A DNA stretch of 32,152 nt from Chloroflexota bacterium (GTDB taxonomy: Bacteria > Chloroflexota > Dehalococcoidia > Lucifugimonadales > UBA3495): contig JADFPM010000003.1 in assembly GCA_022562335.1 (NCBI GenBank), forward strand, positions 1-32,152, in the 5' to 3' direction. The position numbers were made by a program, and so were the translations under genes. Within the stretch, counting starts at the first letter, position 1. Each line of letters opens with the position of its first letter. The notes beneath the pieces were generated by a model. It made no database searches. It was given only the letters and a program-made list of their open reading frames with translations, and was not told the origin of the DNA. Of the stretch, positions 19,120 to 29,300 are shown in pieces.

Positions 19120-20538
<1,419 letters not shown>

Positions 20539-20547
20539 GAGGGGTCC

Positions 20548-20982
20548 ATGGCCCCCATGCGCTTGGAAATCATCACCGCTGAAAGGGAAGTGTTCGCCGA
20601 CGAAGTGGACATGTTGGTGGCCCCAGGAATCGAGGGGCAACTGGGCATTTTGCCCCACCACGCTCCGTTGATGACGGTGTTGCAGCCCGGCGAACTGATC
20701 ATCCGCAAGGACGGAGAAGAAACCTACCTGGCCGTCACCGGGGGATTTCTGGAGGTCATCGGCAACAAGGTGACCATACTGGCCGACGCTTGTGAGCATT
20801 CCGAGGAAATCGATGAAGAGAGGGCCCAGGCAGCCGTCGATAAGGCCAGGGAAGAAATGAGCCGGGTGGACGCCAACCAGCAATTGGTCCAGGCGGCGGT
20901 GGCCATGCACCGGGCTCAGATCAGGCTGAACGTGGTGCGGCGCAGAAGGCCGAGGACCACGCCGGGGCCGCCCGCTTCGTGA
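20548..20982 (+). CDS. atpC: F0F1 ATP synthase subunit epsilon
   Basis: 'MRLEIITAEREVFADEVDMLVAPGIEGQLGILPHHAPLMTVLQPGELIIRKDG..LAVTGGFLEVIGNKVTILAD'. Confidence 0.96.
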   Translation: MAPMRLEIITAEREVFADEVDMLVAPGIEGQLGILPHHAPLMTVLQPGELIIRKDGEETYLAVTGGFLEVIGNKVTILADACEHSEEIDEERAQAAVDKAREEMSRVDANQQLVQAAVAMHRAQIRLNVVRRRRPRTTPGPPAS

Positions 20983-21063
20983 TCCCAGTCCGGAATCGTT
21001 GCCCTTGACCTAGACCCTTTCTGATCAAGCACACCGTCACGCCGGCCGTCACTTTCGCCGCCT

Positions 21064-21726
21064 TTAGATTTCCCCTTCCCCACCCAGGTAATAGGTCATC
21101 GACTGCAGCGAAAGCACCGGGTCTATATTGCGAATCCTCACCCCGGGCAGCACCTGGGGGGCAATGGGGGCGTAATTCAGGATCGCCTGGACTCCACACT
21201 GCATCAGCCGGTCGATCACGTGTTGCGTGCGGTCCACCGGGACGGCGACGATGGCGATGCTGATGGCCTCCCGCTGGACGATCTCGTCCAATTTATCCAT
21301 GGGCTGGACGATGAGGCCGGCCACGTCCTGCCCTACCACCGCGGGGTCGCCGTCGAAGGCGGCAACCAGCCGGAAACCGTCGGGCGTGAAACCGGGGTAG
21401 CTCAAAATGGCCTTGCCCAGCCTTCCCACGCCCACCACCGCCACGTTCCATTGGTCGTTGAGACCCAGGATCTCCTTCAAACGGTCCAGCAGGTGGACCA
21501 CGTCGTAGCCTCGGCCCTGTTTGCCGAACCGGCCGAAGTAGCTGAGGTCTTTGCGGATCTGTGCCGGGGTCACCTGAAGCCGTTCCCCCAGTTGGTGAGA
21601 ACTGACCACTTCTGCGTTGTTCTCCCGCAGGCGGCTCAGGATGCGGACGTACTGGGGAAGCCGGGCGACCACCACCTCGGGTACGTCGGCACGGCCTTGA
21701 TGGCGGGGTGAGGAGCCGGAAGTCAT
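21064..21726 (-). CDS. rex: redox-sensing transcriptional repressor Rex
   Basis: Winged helix 'SSHQLGERLQVTPAQIRKDLSYFGRFGKQGRGYDV' and Rossmann 'VAVVGVGRLGKAILSYPGF'. Start reset to ATG 21726 with strong SD (GGAGGGGG). Confidence 0.94.
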   Translation of the reverse strand: MTSGSSPRHQGRADVPEVVVARLPQYVRILSRLRENNAEVVSSHQLGERLQVTPAQIRKDLSYFGRFGKQGRGYDVVHLLDRLKEILGLNDQWNVAVVGVGRLGKAILSYPGFTPDGFRLVAAFDGDPAVVGQDVAGLIVQPMDKLDEIVQREAISIAIVAVPVDRTQHVIDRLMQCGVQAILNYAPIAPQVLPGVRIRNIDPVLSLQSMTYYLGGEGEI

Positions 21727-21843
21727 GCTGATCCCCCTCCTTCCGGCGCGGACCGGGAAGGAGTTATTCTGGTGGGTGGGGTATGTAAGGGAGTTAGGGA
21801 CAAAATATGATGGCTGTCGGCATCCCATGCCCGGATCAGGCCC

Positions 21844-21858
21844 ATTATAACCTATAAT
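21844..21858. promoter_or_regulatory. overlapping divergent -10 elements (ATTATA-ACC-TATAAT)
   Basis: TATAAT on both strands in a 6-3-6 inverted repeat between rex (-) and the DUF503 gene (+). Confidence 0.5.
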
Positions 21859-21961
21859 CAACATCCGGTTTCCCGCTGCTTTGCGGCAAAATCCGCCGGC
21901 CGCGGCTCCCCCGGCCATGGTTTGACCGGGCGGTTTCACTGGCTGGATCAGGAGGTCTGAT

Positions 21962-22255
21962 TTGCACATCGGAGTTTGCCGGTTATCTTTGTTCCTGCCC
22001 GGCGTTCAAAGTCTAAAGGGCAAGCGGCAGATAGCCCGTTCCATAAACGCCCGTATCAGGAACCAATTCAACGTTGCCGTGGCAGAGGTGGAAGACCAGG
22101 ACCTCTGGCAGCGGCTTACCCTGGGCATATGCTGCGTCAGTAACGATCCCAGCCACGCCAACCAAGTCCTGTCCAACGTTGTGGCCTTTGTGGAGGACCA
22201 GCGCCGCGACCTGGAGGTGCTGGACTACGAGACTGAGATAATCAACGGCGTCTAA
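21962..22255 (+). CDS. DUF503 (YlxP-like) protein
   Basis: 'MHIGVCRLSLFLPGVQSLKGKRQIARSINARIRNQFNVAVAEVEDQDLWQRLTLGICCVSND'; TTG start with AGGAGG SD. Confidence 0.92.
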   Translation: MHIGVCRLSLFLPGVQSLKGKRQIARSINARIRNQFNVAVAEVEDQDLWQRLTLGICCVSNDPSHANQVLSNVVAFVEDQRRDLEVLDYETEIINGV

Positions 22256-22343
22256 CCCCTCAAGGGGCCGGCGGGGATGATTGGGCGCGGGCACTGAACG
22301 CAGACTGGATACGAAAGGAGTGGTTTCGCCGGGAGATGAACCC

Positions 22344-22372
22344 TTGACGCGCCGCACCCGCCTTTGTAGACT
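22344..22372 (+). promoter_or_regulatory. candidate promoter for 63-aa protein gene
   Basis: TTGACG (22344-22349), 17 bp spacer, TAGACT (22367-22372). Confidence 0.4.
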
Positions 22373-22468
22373 GTCCCACGGGTATTATGACCGTGACGTT
22401 ATCCCGGCGCCGCGAGGCAGACCCCGGGACGGAAATGGAAATCTTAATTGTGATCAGGAGGTGCGCTG

Positions 22469-22660
22469 ATGTACGCTGAGATGCAAAGCATCGACGCTGG
22501 AATCAAGTTCAAGACCCGGGCCGGGTTGGTGGTAGAGACCACCGGGGTCAGCCAGCAGATTGAGAGCGTCGACGTCAACGTCCACGAGGTGGTCATCGTT
22601 GAAGGCGAAGGCCAGGGAGAAAAATACCTGCACAATCTGGACTACGCCGAGAAAGCCTAA
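22469..22660 (+). CDS. small 63-aa uncharacterised protein
   Basis: ATG preceded by AGGAGGTGCGCTG; acidic beta-rich-looking sequence MYAEMQSIDAGIKFKTRAGLVVETTGVSQQIESVDVNVHEVVIVEGEGQGEKYLHNLDYAEKA; followed downstream by a hairpin and a terminator. Confidence 0.7.
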   Translation: MYAEMQSIDAGIKFKTRAGLVVETTGVSQQIESVDVNVHEVVIVEGEGQGEKYLHNLDYAEKA

Positions 22661-22780
22661 ACCGGTAAAGGCGATAAGGCCATCACTCGCCGGGGACATC
22701 GTCCCGTGGTGATCCTGTGCGGATGGGCTGATGAAGGCAGTGGCCGGTATCATCACTCTGGGATTCTCTAAGCGAATGAA

Positions 22781-22813
22781 AACACCCCGTACCTGCTAGG
22801 TGCGGGGTGCTTT
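22781..22813 (+). terminator. intrinsic terminator-like hairpin
   Basis: CACCCCGTACC-TGCTA-GGTGCGGGGTG (11-bp stem with one G-U) preceded by AAAA and followed by a short T run. Confidence 0.7.
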
Positions 22814-22887
22814 GCCGTGAACCGGGCTATTCCCGTCCTGCGGGTTTGGCCCCGCTGAACCCTTTCGCCTGCTGCCCTATGGGCTGA

Positions 22888-23811
22888 TCAATCGGCGGTC
22901 CCCTGCCGGCCGGCCGTTATTGACGCCGAAAATTCCTCCAAGGCATCCCAGTAGCCGGGACCGCCGTTTATGTGGGTATCGTTATGGCCCGCGCCGGGAA
23001 GCAACCGGAAGATTTTGGGGTCGTTAGCCGCTTCAAACAACGCCCTGCCCTGATCCACCGGCACCATCTCGTCTTGTGCCCCGTGGATTATCAGTAAGGG
23101 GGTCTGGACCCGGCGAATACGAGAGGCTGAGTCGTACCGGTCTTTCAGCAGCCAACCCACCGGCAAATAGGGGAATGCCCGGCGGGCCATGTCGCTCACC
23201 GAAGAAAACGGGGAAACCAGTATCAACCCCGCTGGAAGCTTTTCCGTGGCCAATTCCACCGCCACCGCCGCCCCCAAAGACTTGCCGAAATAAACGATCT
23301 TACTGGGGTCTATGCCCGGCCGGTTCGACACATGATCCAGGGCGGCCCTGGCGTCCTGGTAGGTGCCCTGTTCCGTGGGTTCACCTTGGCTTCGCCCGTA
23401 GCCCTGGTAGTCGAAAATGAAAATGTTGACGCCCAGGCGGTGGTGCAGCATGGCGAGTTCATCCACCCGGTGGCTGATGTTGCCGCCGTTTCCATGGAAC
23501 CAGATCCAGGTGGTATTTCCGGTATCCACCGTCCCGGGGATATACCAACCTTGGAGCTGCCGGCCCCCGCGGGTATGAAACGAGACGTCCTCATATTGCA
23601 GGCCCGCGTCTGCCGGCGTGAATTGGAGCTCGGCGGTGGGAAAGAAGATGTACCGGCGTTCCAGTTGGCTCCAAAGGATTCCCACGGTCAACGCCAACCC
23701 CAATGCCACGCCGGTGGCAATGATGGACAGGATGCGCCACGTACGGCGGATTCGCCGCAGCCTGGTAATGCTGCCTGAAGTGACCGGAGTGCCTGATGCG
23801 AAGGGCGCCAT
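22888..23811 (-). CDS. membrane-anchored alpha/beta hydrolase (BEM46/ABHD13-like)
   Basis: N-terminal TM; 'WIWFHGNGGNISHR', 'YQGYGRSQGEPTEQG', nucleophile 'GKSLGAA', 'IIHGAQDEMVPVDQG', 'GAGHNDTH'. Confidence 0.9.
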   Translation of the reverse strand: MAPFASGTPVTSGSITRLRRIRRTWRILSIIATGVALGLALTVGILWSQLERRYIFFPTAELQFTPADAGLQYEDVSFHTRGGRQLQGWYIPGTVDTGNTTWIWFHGNGGNISHRVDELAMLHHRLGVNIFIFDYQGYGRSQGEPTEQGTYQDARAALDHVSNRPGIDPSKIVYFGKSLGAAVAVELATEKLPAGLILVSPFSSVSDMARRAFPYLPVGWLLKDRYDSASRIRRVQTPLLIIHGAQDEMVPVDQGRALFEAANDPKIFRLLPGAGHNDTHINGGPGYWDALEEFSASITAGRQGTAD

Positions 23812-23858
23812 ATCTCACCGGATCGGTTCAACGGCATAGGTGGGGAAAGGGGTCCATC

Positions 23859-24113
23859 TCAGGATGAAGCCGGTTCTTTGGCCGGGGTGATCTCCTCGGC
23901 GGGAACAGCCTTTGGGTAGCTATTCACTTCCTGGTCGATGGATTCTTGCCGGCCGGCAACATCCCGGACTTCCGGCTGGTCGCTCTGGCACTGGGGGCAC
24001 CAAATCGTTTCCTTGCTGAACATCATCATGTTGTCTTTTTTGACGCTAAAGGTCTCGATGTGGAACCGGCATGTTCCGCAGATCTTGACCAGAGTCACTT
24101 CGTCGTTGGGCAT
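23859..24113 (-). CDS. small zinc-ribbon protein
   Basis: CGTC...CPQC paired CxxC motifs in an 84-aa ORF, same strand and 55 nt downstream of the Fe-S oxidoreductase gene. Confidence 0.65.
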   Translation of the reverse strand: MPNDEVTLVKICGTCRFHIETFSVKKDNMMMFSKETIWCPQCQSDQPEVRDVAGRQESIDQEVNSYPKAVPAEEITPAKEPASS

Positions 24114-24168
24114 GGCCTGAAACCCCGTTCCTTTAAGATGCCCGGATCATCTTTAGATCGGTCTTCGA

Positions 24169-26199
24169 TCAATCTTCCAGGCTTTCGGCTAGTATCTCCA
24201 ATACGTCCATGGCCTTTTTCTGGCCCTCTTGTCCCTTGGCCTGGATCCCTTCGGTCAGCATTTGCAGGCAGAAGGGGCACGACACCGCCACGGTATCGGC
24301 GCCGGTTTCCAAGAAGTGATCGGTGCGGGCATGGTTTATGCGCGTTCCGCCACTCTCCTCCAGCCACATATGTCCGCCGCCGGCCCCGCAGCAAAAACCC
24401 CGCTCCCGGTGCCGGGGCGACATCTCCACCAATTTCAGTCCCGGTATCGCTTTGGCAATGTCCCTGGGCTCATCGTAAACGCCGTTATGACGGCCCAGGA
24501 AGCAGGAATCGTGATAAGCGACGGTGGTGTCGATCAATTTGATCGGTTTGACCTTGCCCTGTTTCACCAGACCATCGATGAACTGGCTGTAGTGGAGCAC
24601 CTCGTACTCGCCCCCGAACTGGGGATATTCGTTTCGCATCGTATTGAAACAGTGGGGGCAGATGGTGACGATCTTGGTCACGTTGTACCGGTTCAGCGTC
24701 TCGATGTTCTGTTTGGCCAGGGTCTGGTACAGGTACTCGTTGCCCATGCGCCGGGCCGGGTCGCCGGTGCAGGTCTCCTCCTCTCCCAGAATGGCAAAGT
24801 CCACTCCCGCCGACTTCAGCACTTTTACCATGGACCGGGCGATGCCCTGACTACGCTGTTCCAGGGCCCCGGTGCAGCCGACCCAGAACAGGATTTCGGC
24901 GTCGGGCTTATCCGCCAGGGTGGGCACGTCCAGTCCTTCGGCCCAGTCGGTCCGGGAATACTGGGTCCCCCGCCAGGGATGCCCCCGCTGCTCCAGGCTC
25001 AAGAGGGCGGTCATCGCCGACTCGGGGATCTTGGATTCCTCCAGGACCAGGTTTCGGCGCATGTCCATGATGGTGGGTATGTGCTCGACCACCACCGGGC
25101 ATTCCTCCATGCAAGCGCCGCAGGAAACGCAGTCCCACACCGCCTCTTCCGAGATAGGCCCGCCGATCAAGGGCGTTGGCTCCACGTGTTCGGGGTTCCT
25201 GGGGCCCTGGTGCCCGATGGCCTGCATGTGCTCCTTCAGGTTCTCCACGATGTGCATCGGCGAGAGCGCCTTGCCCGTCAGGTTGGCCGGGCACACATCG
25301 GTGCACCTGCCGCAGACGGCGCAGGCAAAGCCATCCAGTAACTGTTTCCAGGTGAAGTCCTGCACCCGTCCGGCGCCGAATCGTTCCGCTTTCTCCAGGT
25401 CGATGGGGGCCATCACCCCCGTGGGCTCCAGCGAACGAAAGTAGGCGTTCAGGGGAGCAGCCACCATGTGCATGTGTTTGGAGAAGGGGATATATATGGA
25501 AAACCCCAGGATGATCGCCAGGTGGACCCACCAGAACACGCCGTGCATGACGCTGGCCGGTCCCTGGCCAACGCCCAGGCTGGTGAACCAACCTCCCAGG
25601 GCGCCGCCTATGAATACCTGGGCCTCGGGGCCGTGGCCTCCCTTGGCAACGAAAAAAGCGTGGGTGAGCAACGTTGAGACCATGAGGAAGCCGATGAGGC
25701 CGACGATGATCACCGAATCCATGTTGCGGGTCAGGTCGAAACTTAGCCGCCGCGGCTTGGCCACCCAACGGCGCAGCAGCGCCCAAGCCAGCAACACCAG
25801 CAAGACCGCCGCCTGAATATCCAGGTAAGCGCTGAAGATACGCACGCCCGTGGCGGTCAGCAACGTTTCCGGAAACGATTTCCAGGCCGACCCGATGAAG
25901 ATGAATATCAGATAGCTCAGGGAGAAGGACAGAAATCCCCAGAATATCAACGCGTGGGCCAGACCCGCCCAGTCTTTGCTGGGGACCCGTTGCAAGACTT
26001 TCCGTTGCCCCAGGACGATGGACGTCGCGCCGGTCAGCCGCTGCCAGGGGTGGTCGAAGCGCGCCACACTGCCGCCTTGGCGGATCAACCGCACGACGCG
26101 GAAGTAAAACAAGTAGCTGGATATAGCTCCGGTCAGGGCTAGGAAAAGATAAACCCCAACCCATATCGGGATGGGTCCAATGTCTCCTGGTGGGACCAT
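24169..26199 (-). CDS. membrane Fe-S oxidoreductase (heterodisulfide reductase-related/DUF224; N-terminal NarI-like TM domain, two 4Fe-4S motifs, two CCG domains)
   Basis: Multiple TMs then CAVCGRCTDVCP, CVSCGACMEECP, and CCG motifs (CPHC..., CCGAGGGHMW). Confidence 0.93.
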   Translation of the reverse strand: MVPPGDIGPIPIWVGVYLFLALTGAISSYLFYFRVVRLIRQGGSVARFDHPWQRLTGATSIVLGQRKVLQRVPSKDWAGLAHALIFWGFLSFSLSYLIFIFIGSAWKSFPETLLTATGVRIFSAYLDIQAAVLLVLLAWALLRRWVAKPRRLSFDLTRNMDSVIIVGLIGFLMVSTLLTHAFFVAKGGHGPEAQVFIGGALGGWFTSLGVGQGPASVMHGVFWWVHLAIILGFSIYIPFSKHMHMVAAPLNAYFRSLEPTGVMAPIDLEKAERFGAGRVQDFTWKQLLDGFACAVCGRCTDVCPANLTGKALSPMHIVENLKEHMQAIGHQGPRNPEHVEPTPLIGGPISEEAVWDCVSCGACMEECPVVVEHIPTIMDMRRNLVLEESKIPESAMTALLSLEQRGHPWRGTQYSRTDWAEGLDVPTLADKPDAEILFWVGCTGALEQRSQGIARSMVKVLKSAGVDFAILGEEETCTGDPARRMGNEYLYQTLAKQNIETLNRYNVTKIVTICPHCFNTMRNEYPQFGGEYEVLHYSQFIDGLVKQGKVKPIKLIDTTVAYHDSCFLGRHNGVYDEPRDIAKAIPGLKLVEMSPRHRERGFCCGAGGGHMWLEESGGTRINHARTDHFLETGADTVAVSCPFCLQMLTEGIQAKGQEGQKKAMDVLEILAESLED

Positions 26200-26228
26200 G
26201 GGAACCGGTCACCTCGGGGTTAATATAG

Positions 26229-26247
26229 CCGTGTTAGTCTAACACGG
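26229..26247. promoter_or_regulatory. operator-like perfect palindrome
   Basis: CCGTGTTAG-T-CTAACACGG between divergent genes. Confidence 0.6.
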
Positions 26248-26307
26248 GGCCTGGCGAGGGTACATGTCGATCTGAGGGTTGACGCTGCATCCAGGCACTG
26301 TCGCAGG

Positions 26308-26336
26308 TGGACATCCGACCACCTCGAAGCTACTAT
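26308..26336 (+). promoter_or_regulatory. candidate promoter for cyclase-ATPase gene
   Basis: TGGACA (26308-26313), 17 bp spacer, TACTAT (26331-26336). Confidence 0.5.
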
Positions 26337-26345
26337 TCCCCCATA

Positions 26346-29300
26346 ATGACCAGTCAGCGGGTTCAGAGGCAGATCGATAGGCTTTTGGATGAAGCGGAGG
26401 CGGCCTTCGCCCAGCGAGATTGGTTGGCGGTGCGAGAGCGGGCGCAAGACGCCCTGACCCTTGAACCAGAAAACCAAGACGCGCTGACCTTTTTGACCGC
26501 CGCTGAACGCGCGCTTGAGGCGAACACCCGGTCAGGCCCACCGATACCCCAGACCGAGACCACGCCCGCCGAGCAAACGCCTCAAGTCGTAAATACGCAT
26601 GAAGCCGAACGCCGCCAGCTGACGGTGATGTTTTGCGACCTCCAAGGCTCCACCGCCCTTTCCCAGCAACTGGACCCCGAAGACCTCAGGGAAGTCATCC
26701 GTGGCTATCAGGAAGTATGTGCCGGGGCCGTGTCCCGCTTTGAGGGGCATATAGCTAAATATCTGGGTGACGGGCTCTTGATCTACTTTGGCTATCCCCA
26801 AGCCCACGAGGACGATCCCCAACGGGCGGTGCGGGGCGGTTTGGCGATACTGGAAGACATGGAAGCGCTGAACACTCGCCTCAAAGCAGACAAAGATATA
26901 GAGCTGGCGGTCCGCATCGGCGTCCACACCGGGCTGGTGGTGGCGGGGGAGATGGGCGGCGGCGATACCATCGAAACATTGGCTATCGTCGGTGAGACGC
27001 CCAACATCGCCGCCCGGTTGCAGGAAGCCGCCAGCCCCAACTCCGTGGTTGTCAGCGATGTGACCGCCAACCTTGTCCAAGGTTTCTTTGTCCATAAAGC
27101 CCTGGGTTTCCATGAACTCAAAGGCATCTCTGAGCCCATGGAACTGTTCGCGGTTCTCTCCGAGAGCGGCGCTCAGACCCGCTTCGAAGTGGCCGCTGCT
27201 AGCCAACTGACCCCTCTGGTCGGACGGGAACAGGAACTGGGGCTGCTGCTGGACCGCTGGGAGCAGGCCCAAGAAGGGTTGGGGCAGGTGGTCCTGCTGG
27301 GCGGAGAGCCCGGTATCGGGAAATCCCGCTTGATAGACGCATTGACCGAGCGGATCGCGAACGAGCCACACGCTCTCCGAGGGCTCCGTTGCTCTGCGTA
27401 CCATCAAAACAGCGCCCTTCATCCCGTATTGGAGTATCTGGAGGCTTGGCTGGGATTTGGAAGGGACGATTCCGCTGAAGAAAGACTCACCATGCTGGAA
27501 AGCGCCTTGGCTCACGTGGATTTTCCTTTGGCGGAAGCGGTCCCCTTGCTTTCTGGTTTGCTATCGGTTCCCCTGGCCGAGCGGTATCCCGCGCTTGCCA
27601 TGGACCCCGAAGTGCAAAGAGACAGGACCCGGCAACTGTTGGTGGCTCTGCTGCTGGATTCAGCCGGGGACCAGCCGGTATTTCTTGTTTTAGAAGACCT
27701 GCACTGGGCGGACCCCTCGACCCTTGCGGTTTTAGACCTTCTGTTAGAGCAGGTGCCCACAGCCAGGGTCCTGGCGCTTTTCAGCTTCCGGTCCGAGTTC
27801 ACGCCGCCTTGGCCAAGCCGCGGGCACGTGACCCAAATCATGCTGAACCGGCTGACCAGAAGGCTGGCGGGCGAGATGGTTGGCCGCCTGACCGGCGGCA
27901 AGACGTTGCCGGAAGAGGTCCTCAGCCAAGTGGCCGCCAAGAGTGACGGGGTGCCCATCTTTGTGGAGGAACTCACCCGTATGTTATTGGAGTCCGGCCT
28001 TCTTAAAGAGGCCGGAGACCATTACGAGCTAACGGGACCTCTGACAACCCTTGCGATCCCATCCACGCTACAGGACTCACTTACCGCCCGGCTGGACCGG
28101 TTGACTTCGGCCCGCGAGGTAGCGCAGCTGGGAGCTGTTCTCGGCCGGGAGTTCACCTACGACCTGATCAGATCGGTTTCGCCTATGGACGAGGAATTGT
28201 TGGGCAGCCACCTGCAACGGTTGGTTGACGCGGAGTTCCTATACCAGAGAGGCTTGCCGCCGGATGCAAACTACACCTTCAAACACGCCCTGATACAGGA
28301 TGCCGCCTATCAGTCTCTGTTACATAGCCGAAGGCAACAATACCATCAACGGACGGCGCAGGTGTTGGAGGAAGGATCCGCCGGCATCGTGGAGATGCAG
28401 CCGGAGCTGTTGGCCCATCATTTTGCCCAAGCGGGCCTCACCGAACGTGCGGTGATCTACTGGCTGAGGGCCGGAGAGCGGGCAATGGTCACCTACGCCT
28501 ACGAGGAAGCATTGGGTCACTTTGAAAGGGGCTTGATCGCCCGGGACATAGCCTTGTCCGGAACGGAGGCAGCTCCCGACGAAGAGGCCGCTGCCCTGCT
28601 GTTCGGCTTGGGCCGGGCCCAGGCCCCCACCCTGCCAAGGTACCGAACCCATGAGGCGGTGACCAGTTTGGCCCGGGCCCTGGACTACTACGCCGAAGCT
28701 GGGGAGTCTGACCGGGCTGTGGCCATTGCCGAATACCCGTTTTACCCCATGATTGGCCATCGGATCGGCAATGATCAGCTGATCGCCCGGGCCCTGACGC
28801 TGGTGGACCCGGATTCGCCCAGGGCGGGGCGTCTGCTGTCGCGGTATGGACGGTTGTTGGGGTTGGAGGAAGGCGATTATGCAGGCGCCCAGGAAGCGTT
28901 CGAGAAAGCGCTGGCCATTTCCCGGCGGGAAAGCGACCCGGTACTGGAAATGCGGGTTCTGGCTGATGCCGCCAACGTGGACCTGATCCACCTCCGATTC
29001 CAGGAGAGTCTGGACAAGAGTATGCGGACTATTGAACTGGCCGGACGAGCGGATGATCCCTACCCCCAGGTTCTGGCCCGTTATACCGCGGTCCTCGACA
29101 ACCTTCATTTGGGCCAGCTTGAAGAAGCGCGGCTCCAGGCGTCGGCCGTGCTGGCGCCGGCGGAAGGCCTGCGGGACCGATTCTGGCATAGCATGGCCCT
29201 GCGGGCCAACCAAGACGCGGCCCAGATGGCCGGCCAATTCGGCGCGGCGCGAGAGTTGAGCGACCGCGCGCTTGCCGCATCACCCACGGAATCCCGCGCC

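Noticed and set aside
24229-26212. Large ORFs overlapping the Fe-S oxidoreductase (24229..25341 +, 24908..26212 -)
   Set aside because: Out-of-frame shadows of the conserved 676-aa protein; Arg/Gly/Pro/His-rich translations.
28320-29237. 305-aa minus-strand ORF opposite the cyclase-TPR gene
   Set aside because: Shadow ORF; no domain signal.
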